15,516 nucleotides of DNA, taken from Zoogloeaceae bacterium (GTDB lineage: Bacteria; Pseudomonadota; Gammaproteobacteria; Burkholderiales; Rhodocyclaceae). The first letter of the stretch is position 1; every line of letters starts with the position of its first letter. Of this stretch, positions 7,703-15,200 are shown piece after piece. Both the position numbers and the translations under genes were made by a program. The stretch covers positions 1 to 15,516 of the forward strand of contig JAITJU010000164.1 in NCBI GenBank assembly GCA_031278735.1, written 5' to 3'. The notes below the pieces were generated by a model. That model searched no databases. It was not told the origin of the DNA and saw only the letters and a list, made by a program, of their open reading frames with translations.

Positions 7703-7720
7703 CAAAAGCGGGAGAAGCGC

Positions 7721-8404
7721 TCAGCGGGTGCCGATGATTTCGATATCCACGCGGCGATCCGGTTGCAGACATTCCACCAGATTCTTGTTGCGCCCGTTTT
7801 CCGCGCCCAGGTTTTTGCACTGGTCGCCAGTCACGGGTTGGGTTTTGCCCTTGCCTTCCGTGTAGATGCGGTTGGCTTCGATACCCTTGCCGATCAGGTA
7901 TTGCTTGACCGCATCGGCGCGTTTTTCGGAAAGCTGCTGGTTGTAGCGATCACTGCCGATGCGGTCGGTATGACCAACGGCAACGATGACTTCCAGCTGG
8001 ATTTCACTGGACTGGGCAACGACGTCATCCAGTTTGGCCTTGCCTTCGGGACGCAACGCCGCCTTGTTGAAGTCGAAGAGGGCGTCCGCCGCCAGCGTGA
8101 CCTTGCCGCTGGAAGGACGCACTGCGGGAGAAGTCGGCGTGGCGGGCGTAGCAGGCGTGGCAACCGGAGTTGCCGAACACTTGTTGGCGGGCACGATGTC
8201 GCGGTCGCACTGGCAACCGGCAGGGTCATTGGCGGCGGCGGACGGCGTCCAGTACCCTGTGCGCCAGCACAGACCCGCGCCGCTGGTCACGACTTCGCCG
8301 CGCTGGTCGATGACATAAACGCGCTCCTGAGCTTGCGCGGCAGTAATGCCAATGCCAGACAACAGGGCGCAGACAATGAGATTCAGGGTGAATTTTCTGA
8401 TCAT
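7721..8404 (-). CDS. ompA: OmpA-family outer-membrane / peptidoglycan-binding protein
   Basis: This 227-residue protein has a signal peptide (about residues 1-25, cleavage after AQA). A short Cys-rich N-terminal domain follows (C46, C64, C66, C76; stretch GLCWRTGYWTPSAAANDPAG), then a Pro-Ala-Thr linker (about 77-97) and an OmpA C-terminal domain (about 102-225). The peptidoglycan-binding residues of the family are present: Asp147 in GHTDRIGSD and Arg162 in LSEKRAD. An extra Cys pair (C196, C212) lies in the C-terminal domain. No eight-stranded barrel fits in the length, so it resembles the short OmpA/RmpM type of betaproteobacteria, which anchors porins or the outer membrane to the wall. The start at 8404 was chosen because it gives a clean signal peptide and has AAGGA 6 bases upstream; an in-frame ATG at 8449 would add 15 residues before the signal. 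It has its own putative promoter and terminator. Confidence 0.93.
   Translation of the reverse strand: MIRKFTLNLIVCALLSGIGITAAQAQERVYVIDQRGEVVTSGAGLCWRTGYWTPSAAANDPAGCQCDRDIVPANKCSATPVATPATPATPTSPAVRPSSGKVTLAADALFDFNKAALRPEGKAKLDDVVAQSSEIQLEVIVAVGHTDRIGSDRYNQQLSEKRADAVKQYLIGKGIEANRIYTEGKGKTQPVTGDQCKNLGAENGRNKNLVECLQPDRRVDIEIIGTR
8136..8162. repeat. Three tandem 9-bp repeats in the ompA linker
   Basis: Three near-identical 9-bp units (GGCGTGGCG, GGCGTAGCA, GGCGTGGCA on the plus strand) encode a Pro-Ala-Thr repeat in the linker between the N-terminal and peptidoglycan-binding domains of the OmpA-family protein. Because the unit is a multiple of three, copy-number change would alter linker length without breaking the frame. 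Confidence 0.6.
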
Positions 8405-8460
8405 TTCAGTTCCTTGAAAGCGGTTCAAAATGTTGAGGGAATGAATCACATGAAAATAGG

Positions 8461-8487
8461 ATTATATACGAATTCAATTCGTGTCCA
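8461..8487 (-). promoter_or_regulatory. Putative sigma-70 promoter of ompA
   Basis: On the minus strand a perfect TATAAT (8466-8461) follows TGGACA (8487-8482, 5 of 6 matches to the -35 consensus) with a 15-base spacer, shorter than the usual 17. Transcription would begin near 8454, giving a leader of about 50 bases with AAGGA 6 bases before the ATG at 8404. The -35 box lies inside the end of the upstream deaminase gene. Confidence 0.6.
8468..8482. repeat. Perfect 15-bp inverted repeat in the ompA promoter (operator-like)
   Basis: ACGAATT and AATTCGT flank a single C, forming a perfect 7-1-7 palindrome that fills the spacer between the putative -10 and -35 boxes of ompA and covers the deaminase stop codon. 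Position and symmetry suit binding of a dimeric regulator; no regulator family is identified. Confidence 0.5.
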
Positions 8488-9823
8488 GCTTCAAATAGGC
8501 GCTGATACGATTCTGCCACAGGCGGGCACAACTTTTCAAAAGGGATGTTTTTTCGCCGTGCAGCAGCATCCGGTCCAGCACGCGGCAACGGCCATCCACC
8601 CAGACATGGCTGACATCCTCGCGTCCGACGGCGTAGACCAGATGCGACACCGGGTCGAAACAGGGCGAAAGCGCCAGCGTATCCATGCGCACGGCCACCA
8701 GATCGGCGCGCTTGCCAATGGCGATGCTGCCGATTTCCTCTTCCATGCCCAACGCGCGCGCGCCGTTGAGGGTCGCCATGTCGAGCGCCTGCCAGGCGGT
8801 GACGCGACGCGCGTCGCCGCTGCCGCCCTTGGCGAGCAGACTGGCGAGACGCATTTCCGCGAGTATGTCCAGACGATTGTTGCTGGCCGCGCCGTCCGTC
8901 CCCAGACCCACATTGACGCCTTGTTCCAGCAATTCGGCCATCGGCGCGAAACCGCTGCCCAGCTTGAGGTTGGAAGCGGGGCAATGCGCGATGTTGCAGT
9001 TGTTGCGCGCCAGCGCGGCAATTTCGTCGGCGAGCAGATGCACGGCATGGACGCCTATCAGCTGTGGCCCCAGCAAACCCAGCCGATCGAGCCTGTGCAG
9101 GGGGCGGCAGCCATACGCTTCCAGATGGCGGCGGATTTCATCGGCGGTTTCGTGAATGTGCAGGTGTATCGGCAATTCCAGTTGCGCCGCCAGGGTCTGG
9201 ACGCGCTCAAAGCTCGCGTCGCTGACGCTGTAGGGCGCGTGCGGCGCAAGACAGAAGCGGATGAGCGGATGATCGCGCCAGACTTCTCGCGCCGACAATC
9301 CCTTGTCCAGATAATCGGCGGCGTCGCTGGCATAGGCGGAAGGATGTTCCAGCACCGTGATGCCCAGAACGGCGCGCATTCCGATGCTCGCCGCGGCCTG
9401 GGCGGCGGCGTCCGGGAAAAAATACATGTCGTTGAAACAGGTCACGCCGCCTTTCAGCATCTCGGCGCAGGCGAGTTCCGTCCCTTCCTCGATGAAACGC
9501 GGCGACAACAGCGCCGCCTCCAGCGGCCAGACGCGCGTTTCCAGCCACTGCATCAGCGGCATGTCGTCGGCCACGCCGCGCAGCAGGCTCATGGCGGCGT
9601 GCGTGTGCAAATTGACGAGACCGGGAATGAGCAGATGCTCGTCCAGTTCCGAGGTTTCCGCCGCCGCGTAGCGCGCGCGCGCCTGATGGCTGGGCAGGAT
9701 ATCCGCGATGCGCCCGTTCGTTACGACGACCGCGTGCTGCTCCAGCAGAACGCGCGCCTGGGCAACCCAGCGAGCGTGGATGATCAGGTCGGCGGCGGCA
9801 GGCGTGTTGGCGGAAGAGGGCAT
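8474..9823 (-). CDS. mtaD: TRZ/ATZ-family amidohydrolase, probable 5-methylthioadenosine / S-adenosylhomocysteine deaminase
   Basis: This 449-residue cytoplasmic metal-dependent deaminase probably converts methylthioadenosine or S-adenosylhomocysteine to the inosine form. Metal and catalytic residues of the amidohydrolase fold are visible: His73-x-His75 in LHTHAAMSLLRG, His222 with Glu225 in HLHIHET, His259 in GVHAVHLL, and Asp310 in GLGTDGAASNN. These match the layout of the Thermotoga SAH deaminase Tm0936 (His55, His57, His200, Glu203, His228, Asp279). The ATG has only a weak ribosome binding site. Context helps: in Pseudomonas aeruginosa the MTA deaminase gene PA3170 sits next to ubiG, and here the two genes are separated only by ompA. 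The family also contains guanine, triazine and related deaminases, so exact substrate is inference; the amidohydrolase assignment is firm. A divergent gap separates it from the binding-protein gene. Confidence 0.88.
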   Translation of the reverse strand: MPSSANTPAAADLIIHARWVAQARVLLEQHAVVVTNGRIADILPSHQARARYAAAETSELDEHLLIPGLVNLHTHAAMSLLRGVADDMPLMQWLETRVWPLEAALLSPRFIEEGTELACAEMLKGGVTCFNDMYFFPDAAAQAAASIGMRAVLGITVLEHPSAYASDAADYLDKGLSAREVWRDHPLIRFCLAPHAPYSVSDASFERVQTLAAQLELPIHLHIHETADEIRRHLEAYGCRPLHRLDRLGLLGPQLIGVHAVHLLADEIAALARNNCNIAHCPASNLKLGSGFAPMAELLEQGVNVGLGTDGAASNNRLDILAEMRLASLLAKGGSGDARRVTAWQALDMATLNGARALGMEEEIGSIAIGKRADLVAVRMDTLALSPCFDPVSHLVYAVGREDVSHVWVDGRCRVLDRMLLHGEKTSLLKSCARLWQNRISAYLKLDTN

Positions 9824-9983
9824 GGCAGTTTGCGGCGCGGGGAAAAATCGTGATTCTAATCAGGGATCGGGCGTCGGGGATCACGCCCCGGCATAAAAAT
9901 CTCTGCCGGACGAAGGTCAATGACGGTTATCCTATGCGATTCTGACGCGCCTTGACTTCCCTTGACGCTTTTCCCTCGACGCC
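9824..9983. other. Divergent intergenic region between mtaD and the binding-protein gene
   Basis: This 160-base gap must serve both divergent genes. It holds a GC-rich inverted repeat (GGGCGT at 9869-9874 and ACGCCC at 9883-9888, with an overlapping CGGGG/CCCCG pairing at 9875-9890). Two TTGAC motifs lie 11 bases apart shortly before the rightward ATG. The plus-strand promoter could not be placed: the TTGAC motifs are too close to the ATG to act as -35 boxes. No gene is seen. Confidence 0.4.
9893..9920 (-). promoter_or_regulatory. Possible promoter of mtaD
   Basis: On the minus strand TTGACC (9920-9915, 5 of 6 matches) is followed after 16 bases by TTTTAT (9898-9893, 4 of 6 matches). Transcription would start near 9886, about 60 bases before the mtaD ATG and within the GC-rich inverted repeat at 9869-9890. 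Confidence 0.35.
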
Positions 9984-12131
9984 ATGCCACGCCTTCACTT
10001 CTGTTCGCTCCTTTTGCCGATGTTGCTGACCGCTTGCGGCGACGCCTGGAACAACCCCTATCCGGCGCGGGAAGCGGCGGAAAACGTGCTGTATTCGGCC
10101 TTCATCGACCGTCCCAAACATCTTGACCCGGCGCTGTGCTATACCGAAGACGAATACGCCTTCATCACCCAGATTTACGCGCCGCCCTTGCAGTATCACT
10201 ATCTGAAGCGCCCTTACGCGCTTGTTCCGGCCATGGCGGAACGTGTGCCCGAACCCGAATTCTACGACGCGCAAGGCCGACGTCTGCCCGCCAACGCGCC
10301 CCTGGAACAGGTGGCGGAGAGCGTCTATGAACTCACGCTGAAGCCCGGACAGCGCTACCAGCCGCATCCGGCCTTCGCGCGCGACGCGGCGGGCAATGCG
10401 CTGTATGGATCGCTGACCCGCGCGGAGCTGGCGGACAAGTTCGTCATCGGGGATTTCCCGCGGACGGATACGCGGGAAATGACCGCCGCCGACTATATCT
10501 ACCAGATCAAGCGACTGGCGCATCCGCGTCTGCACTCGCCCATTTTCGGCATGATGGCGGAAAAAATCGTCGGACTGAAGGAGCTTGGCGCGGCGCTCGA
10601 AGCGGCGAACCGGCAAAAGCCCGGCGCCTGGCTGGATCTGGACGCCTATCCGCTCACCGGCGTGACGGAAATCACGCCCCATGCCTGGCGCATCCGCATC
10701 AAGGGACGTTATCCGCAATTCGCCTATTGGCTTGCCATGCCCTTCTTCGCGCCCGTGCCGCGCGAGGTCGATCGTTTTTTCAGCCAGGACGGCATGGGCG
10801 AAAAAAACCTGACGCTGGATTGGTGGCCGGTCGGCAGCGGCCCTTACATGCTCACGGAAAATGATCCCAACCGGCGCATGACGCTGGAGAGAAACCCCAA
10901 TTTTCAGGGCGAGACCTACCCTTGCGAAGGCGAGGCGGCAGACGCGGCGAAGGGGCTGCTGGCGGATTGCGGCAAACCCCTGCCCTTCATCGACAAGGCG
11001 GTGTTCGTCCGCGAAAAAGAAGCGATTCCCTACTGGAACAAATTCCTGCAAGGCTATTACGACGCCTCCGGCATCGCTTCCGACAATTTCGATCAGGCGG
11101 TGAAAATCGATGTCGGCGGCATTGGGCTGAGCGACGAGATGCAGGCGCGGGGCATCGACTTATTGACCGCCGTGCGCGCCTCCATTTTCTATATGGGATT
11201 CAACATGCTTGATCCGCTGGTTGGCGACAACAGCGAGCGAGCGGCCAAATTGCGGCAGGCGATCGCCATTGCCGTCGATCAGGAAGAATTCATTTCCATC
11301 TTTTTGAATGGGCGCGGCATTCCCGGCATGAGTCCGCTGCCGCCGGGAATTTTTGGCTTCGAGGAAGGCGAATCCGGCATCAACCCTTATGTCTATGACT
11401 GGGCGGCGGGCAAGCCGCGGCGCAAATCCGCGGCGGAAGCCAGACGCCTTCTGGCGGAGGCGGGGTGGCCGGACGGGCGCAACGCGCAAACGGGCGAACC
11501 GCTGGTGCTGAACCTGGACACCACGATCGGCGGCATGGGCGACAAGGCGCGTCTGGATTGGCTCACCCGCCAGTTCAGGAAGATCGACGCGCAACTCATC
11601 GTGCGCGCGACGGATTACAACCGCTTTCAGGACAAGCTCAAGGATGGTTCGACGCAAATGTTTTTCCTGGGCTGGAACGCCGATTATCCCGATCCGGAAA
11701 ACTTTTTCTTTCTCCTCACGAGCAAGGAAGGGCGCGTAAAGCACGGAGGCGAAAACCACGCCAACTACGAAAACCCGGCCTATGACCGCCTGTTTTCCCG
11801 CATGAAGGCAATGGACAACACCCCGGATCGCCTCGCGCTCATCCGCGACATGAACCGCATCCTGCAACACGACGCGCCCTGGATTTTTTCCTTTCACCCC
11901 CAAACCTACCTCCTCACCCACGCCTGGCTGAAAAACCGCAAACCCGGCGACAGCATCAACAATACCCTCAAATATCAGCGTCTGGACAACGCGTTACGCG
12001 CGCGCGCCCGCGCGCAGTGGAATACGCCCTACCATGCCCCGCTGTTCCTGTTGCTCATCCTGCTTCTCCTGCTCATCTGGCCTGCCGCGCGTTACTGCCG
12101 CCTCCGGGAGCAGGCGTCCGGAATGGGATGA
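9984..12131 (+). CDS. Family-5 extracellular solute-binding lipoprotein (DppA/OppA-like) with C-terminal membrane segment
   Basis: This 715-residue protein has a lipoprotein signal with lipobox LTAC (Cys18), so it should be lipid-anchored on the periplasmic side. The body is a peptide/nickel-type binding protein (SBP_bac_5). It has PVGSGPYML near 282-290 followed by an LERNPNF stretch, and the GFNMLDP and LRQAIAIAVDQEEF stretches near 400-436, all typical of DppA/OppA/NikA relatives. It is longer than usual (about 500-550 residues). The last part contains a strongly hydrophobic Leu-rich segment (about 686-702) followed by Arg-rich residues, which predicts a second, C-terminal inner-membrane anchor. 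No Shine-Dalgarno is clear before the ATG, but the signal peptide supports the start. The next gene is a sensor kinase 78 bases downstream on the same strand; no permease or ATPase follows in the window. The ligand is unknown; peptides are only a family-level guess. Confidence 0.88.
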   Translation: MPRLHFCSLLLPMLLTACGDAWNNPYPAREAAENVLYSAFIDRPKHLDPALCYTEDEYAFITQIYAPPLQYHYLKRPYALVPAMAERVPEPEFYDAQGRRLPANAPLEQVAESVYELTLKPGQRYQPHPAFARDAAGNALYGSLTRAELADKFVIGDFPRTDTREMTAADYIYQIKRLAHPRLHSPIFGMMAEKIVGLKELGAALEAANRQKPGAWLDLDAYPLTGVTEITPHAWRIRIKGRYPQFAYWLAMPFFAPVPREVDRFFSQDGMGEKNLTLDWWPVGSGPYMLTENDPNRRMTLERNPNFQGETYPCEGEAADAAKGLLADCGKPLPFIDKAVFVREKEAIPYWNKFLQGYYDASGIASDNFDQAVKIDVGGIGLSDEMQARGIDLLTAVRASIFYMGFNMLDPLVGDNSERAAKLRQAIAIAVDQEEFISIFLNGRGIPGMSPLPPGIFGFEEGESGINPYVYDWAAGKPRRKSAAEARRLLAEAGWPDGRNAQTGEPLVLNLDTTIGGMGDKARLDWLTRQFRKIDAQLIVRATDYNRFQDKLKDGSTQMFFLGWNADYPDPENFFFLLTSKEGRVKHGGENHANYENPAYDRLFSRMKAMDNTPDRLALIRDMNRILQHDAPWIFSFHPQTYLLTHAWLKNRKPGDSINNTLKYQRLDNALRARARAQWNTPYHAPLFLLLILLLLLIWPAARYCRLREQASGMG

Positions 12132-12209
12132 TCGCCCAAAACACTGTCATCAAACGTCAGACAGGAGCAAAATAGCGCACATTACGCACACGCTTTTGTG
12201 ATTTTCGTC
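12132..12209 (+). other. Short gap between the binding-protein gene and the sensor kinase gene
   Basis: These 78 bases carry a weak inverted repeat (CTGTC at 12144-12148, GACAG at 12160-12164) without a T-run, so it is not a convincing terminator, and an AGGAG at 12163-12167 too far from the kinase ATG to serve it. No clear promoter is seen. Co-transcription of the two genes is plausible. Confidence 0.4.
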
Positions 12210-15200
12210 ATGAGTATTCGCCAGGGCCTGATGTTGCAGGCCTTTCTCATCGTGCTGTCAACCCTGACCTTGTTCGTGGTCGGGGCGTTTCAGCTCATCA
12301 TCTGGCCTTCCATCGAAAGCATTGGCATCGCCCAGATGGAGCAGGCGGCAACCCAGGTCGAACTGCGGATGCTGGCCTCGCTGGAACGGGTGCGGGTGAT
12401 GATGGACACCAGTTATCAGTATGCCCGCATGGGACATCTGGAAACCAGCGACGTTACCCGCTTCAACAGCTTCTTTTTTCCGGTGATGCAAAACCATCCG
12501 GAAATCCCTTCCGTCAGTCTGGCCAACGAAAAAGGTCTGGAAATCACCCTTTTCCATCGCCCGGACGGAAGCTGGGAAAACCGCATCAGCTGCCCGGACG
12601 CCTGGAAAAACTGGACGTACTGGCTTGTCTGGAATCATGCCGGCAAGCTGGAAAACGTGGAAATGCGGATACAGGATTATGATGTCCGCAATACCCCCTG
12701 GTTTGGCGGCGCGCTGGCGCAGGAAGGCGAGCAGACGCAATTCTGGACGGCTCCCTATTTCTTTCTCGACGACCGTCATCCGGGCATCAGTGTGGCGCGG
12801 CAATGGACCGGAGAAGACGGGGTGCGCTACGTCATCGCGCACGACATGGATTTGCGCGCCTTCTCCTGGCTGACCTCGCAGATGCAGATCGGCGACGAGG
12901 GCTTCGTCGCGCTCATTTCCGACGCGGACTACAAACTGATGGGGCTGCCCTGGCGCCCGAAACTTGCCGCGGACGCCTTGGAACGGCTGGGCGCCCAGAC
13001 GCCGGAACAGCTGGGCATTCCCGCGCTGAGCCTGGGCTTTGCCGCCTGGCTGGAAAACCACAAGCGCCCCAAGACGCTGAATGCCTTTTCCTGGCAACGG
13101 GAAAGTTGGTTTTCCTATTTTTATCCGATCACCCTGCACGAACAGCAGATGTGGTTGGGCGTCTTCGCGCCGCAGCGGGGTTTCGTGCCGGGGCTGAAAG
13201 ACGATTATTCCCTGCTGGCCTTCCTCTGCATGCTGGTGCTGCTCTTTGCCTTCCTGGTCGTCGCGCGCGCGGCGAACCGCTTTTCTCATCCGCTGACGCA
13301 ACTGACGGCGGAAAGCCGACGGCTGGGAAATCTGGAACTGGAAGCGCCGGTAAAGGTCGAGACGGATTGGCAGGAATTCGCGCAACTGGCGAAAGCGCAG
13401 GAGACCATGCGCGTCGAATTGCTGCGCGCGACGCAACAACTTCGGGAAATCAACGCCACGCTGGAAGACAAGGTATCCGTGCGCACCCGCGAATTGGCGG
13501 ACAGCAAGGCCGATGTCGAGCATTCGCGGCGCATGCTCATCGACATGGCGGATTCCCTGCCCTGCGCCGTCTTTCGTTACGAACTGACGGAGGAAGGCCG
13601 CGTCAGATTTATTTTTGTGAGCAGCAAGGCCAAGGCGATTCTCGGCGTCGCCAGCGAGGAACTCATGCGCGACCCGGACGCGCGCTGGCGACATGCGCAT
13701 CCGAACGACATCAAGAAGTCCCGCCAGAGTTTTCAGGAAATTCGCGCCGCGCTGCGCGCCGGCGTGGTGCTGGAACGCTTCTGCCTGCCGGACGGCAAGA
13801 CGCGCTGGGTCAAGACGAGCATGGCGCCTTCCGTGCATGACGATGGCCGCCTTTACTGGAACGGCTACTGGCAGGATGAAACCGCTTCGCATCTGGCGCG
13901 CGTCCAGTTGGACGAGCAATTGCTGTTTCAGGAAAGCCTGCTTGACACCTTGCCCAATCCGTTCTTTTTCAAGGACCCGAATGGCCGCTTCCTGGGCTGC
14001 AACCAGGCGTTTGAACAGGCGTTCGGCATCCGGCGAGAGACTATCGTGGGCAAGACCATGCTGGAAGTTCCTTATCTCGATGAGGCCAGACGCCAGGATT
14101 TCTACGACGAAGATCGGCATCTGATCGCCGAATCCGGCGCGGTGGAACGGGAAATCGAACTGAATTACGCCGGGTGCGGTTTGCGGCAGTTGCTGTATTC
14201 GACGCGCACTTTTTCCCTTGCCGACGGGCGTTCCGGCGGGCTGATTGGCGTCTTCGTGGATATTTCCACGCACAAGCGGGCGCAACAGATGGCGGAAGAG
14301 GCGGCGCGCACCAAGGCGGATTTCCTCGCCAACATGAGCCACGAAATCCGCACGCCGATGAACGCCATCATCGGCATGTCGCACCTTGCCCTGCGCACCG
14401 AGCTTACCCGCCGCCAGCGCGACTACATCAACAAGATTCAGCAATCGGGACAGCATCTGCTGGGCATCATCAACGACATCCTCGATTTTTCCAAAATCGA
14501 GGCGGGCAAGATGAATGTCGAGCACGTGGAATTCGACTTGGAACAGATGCTGGACGGCGTCAGCGCCCTGGTGTCCGAAAAGGCCGGCGCCAAGGGACTG
14601 GAGCTGGTCTTCAAGGTGGCGCCGGACGTGCCCGTGCGCCTTCTGGGCGATCCGCTGCGCCTGCGCCAGGTACTGATCAACTATGCCAACAACGCCGTGA
14701 AATTCACCGATCATGGCGAAATCAGCATCAACGTGGAAGCGCGCGAAAGAAGCGAGGAAAGCGTACGCCTTTATTTTGCCGTCCGCGATACCGGCATCGG
14801 CCTTTCGCCCGAACAGCAGGCCGGTCTCTTCCAGAGCTTCAACCAGGCGGATACCTCGACGACGCGCAAATACGGCGGCACCGGGCTGGGATTGGCCATC
14901 AGCAAGCGGCTGGCGGAACTCATGCAGGGCGAAGTCGGCGTGGAATCCGAACTGGGCAAGGGATCGGTTTTCTGGTTTTCCGCCCTGCTGGGCGTCAGCC
15001 AAAAGAAGCGACGTCCGCTGGTGTTGAGCCAGGAACTGGCGGGACGGCGGGTGCTGATAGTCGATGACAGCGACAACGCGCGCAGCGTCATCCGCGACAT
15101 GCTCGAATCCATGAACTTGCAGGTGACGGAAGCCGAATCCGGCCAGAAGGCGCTGGAAGCCGGCATGGAAGCCCTGCGTCTGGGCGTTCCGTTTCATGTG

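Noticed and set aside
7653..7820. Upstream extension of ubiG to an in-frame start at 7820
   Set aside because: It would pass through the ompA terminator and the end of ompA and add about 56 residues without homology. The GTG at 7652 gives the family length and has a ribosome binding site.
8405..8449. Upstream in-frame ATG for ompA at 8449
   Set aside because: It would place 15 extra residues before an otherwise normal signal peptide, while the ATG at 8404 has AAGGA at good spacing.
7688..9853. Open frame of 721 codons on the plus strand
   Set aside because: It is antisense to ompA and mtaD and starts inside the ompA terminator; its composition is typical of a shadow frame.
9951..9966. Two TTGAC motifs as -35 boxes of the binding-protein gene
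   Set aside because: They lie only about 20-30 bases before the ATG, leaving no room for a -10 box and leader; no TATAAT-like box follows.
9927..11921. Minus-strand open frames of 374 and 253 codons
   Set aside because: Both are antisense to the solute-binding lipoprotein gene, which carries family motifs and a lipobox.
12198..12209. GTG start four codons upstream for the sensor kinase
   Set aside because: It is in frame but has no better ribosome binding site than the ATG at 12210. The ATG is kept, and the difference does not affect the protein.
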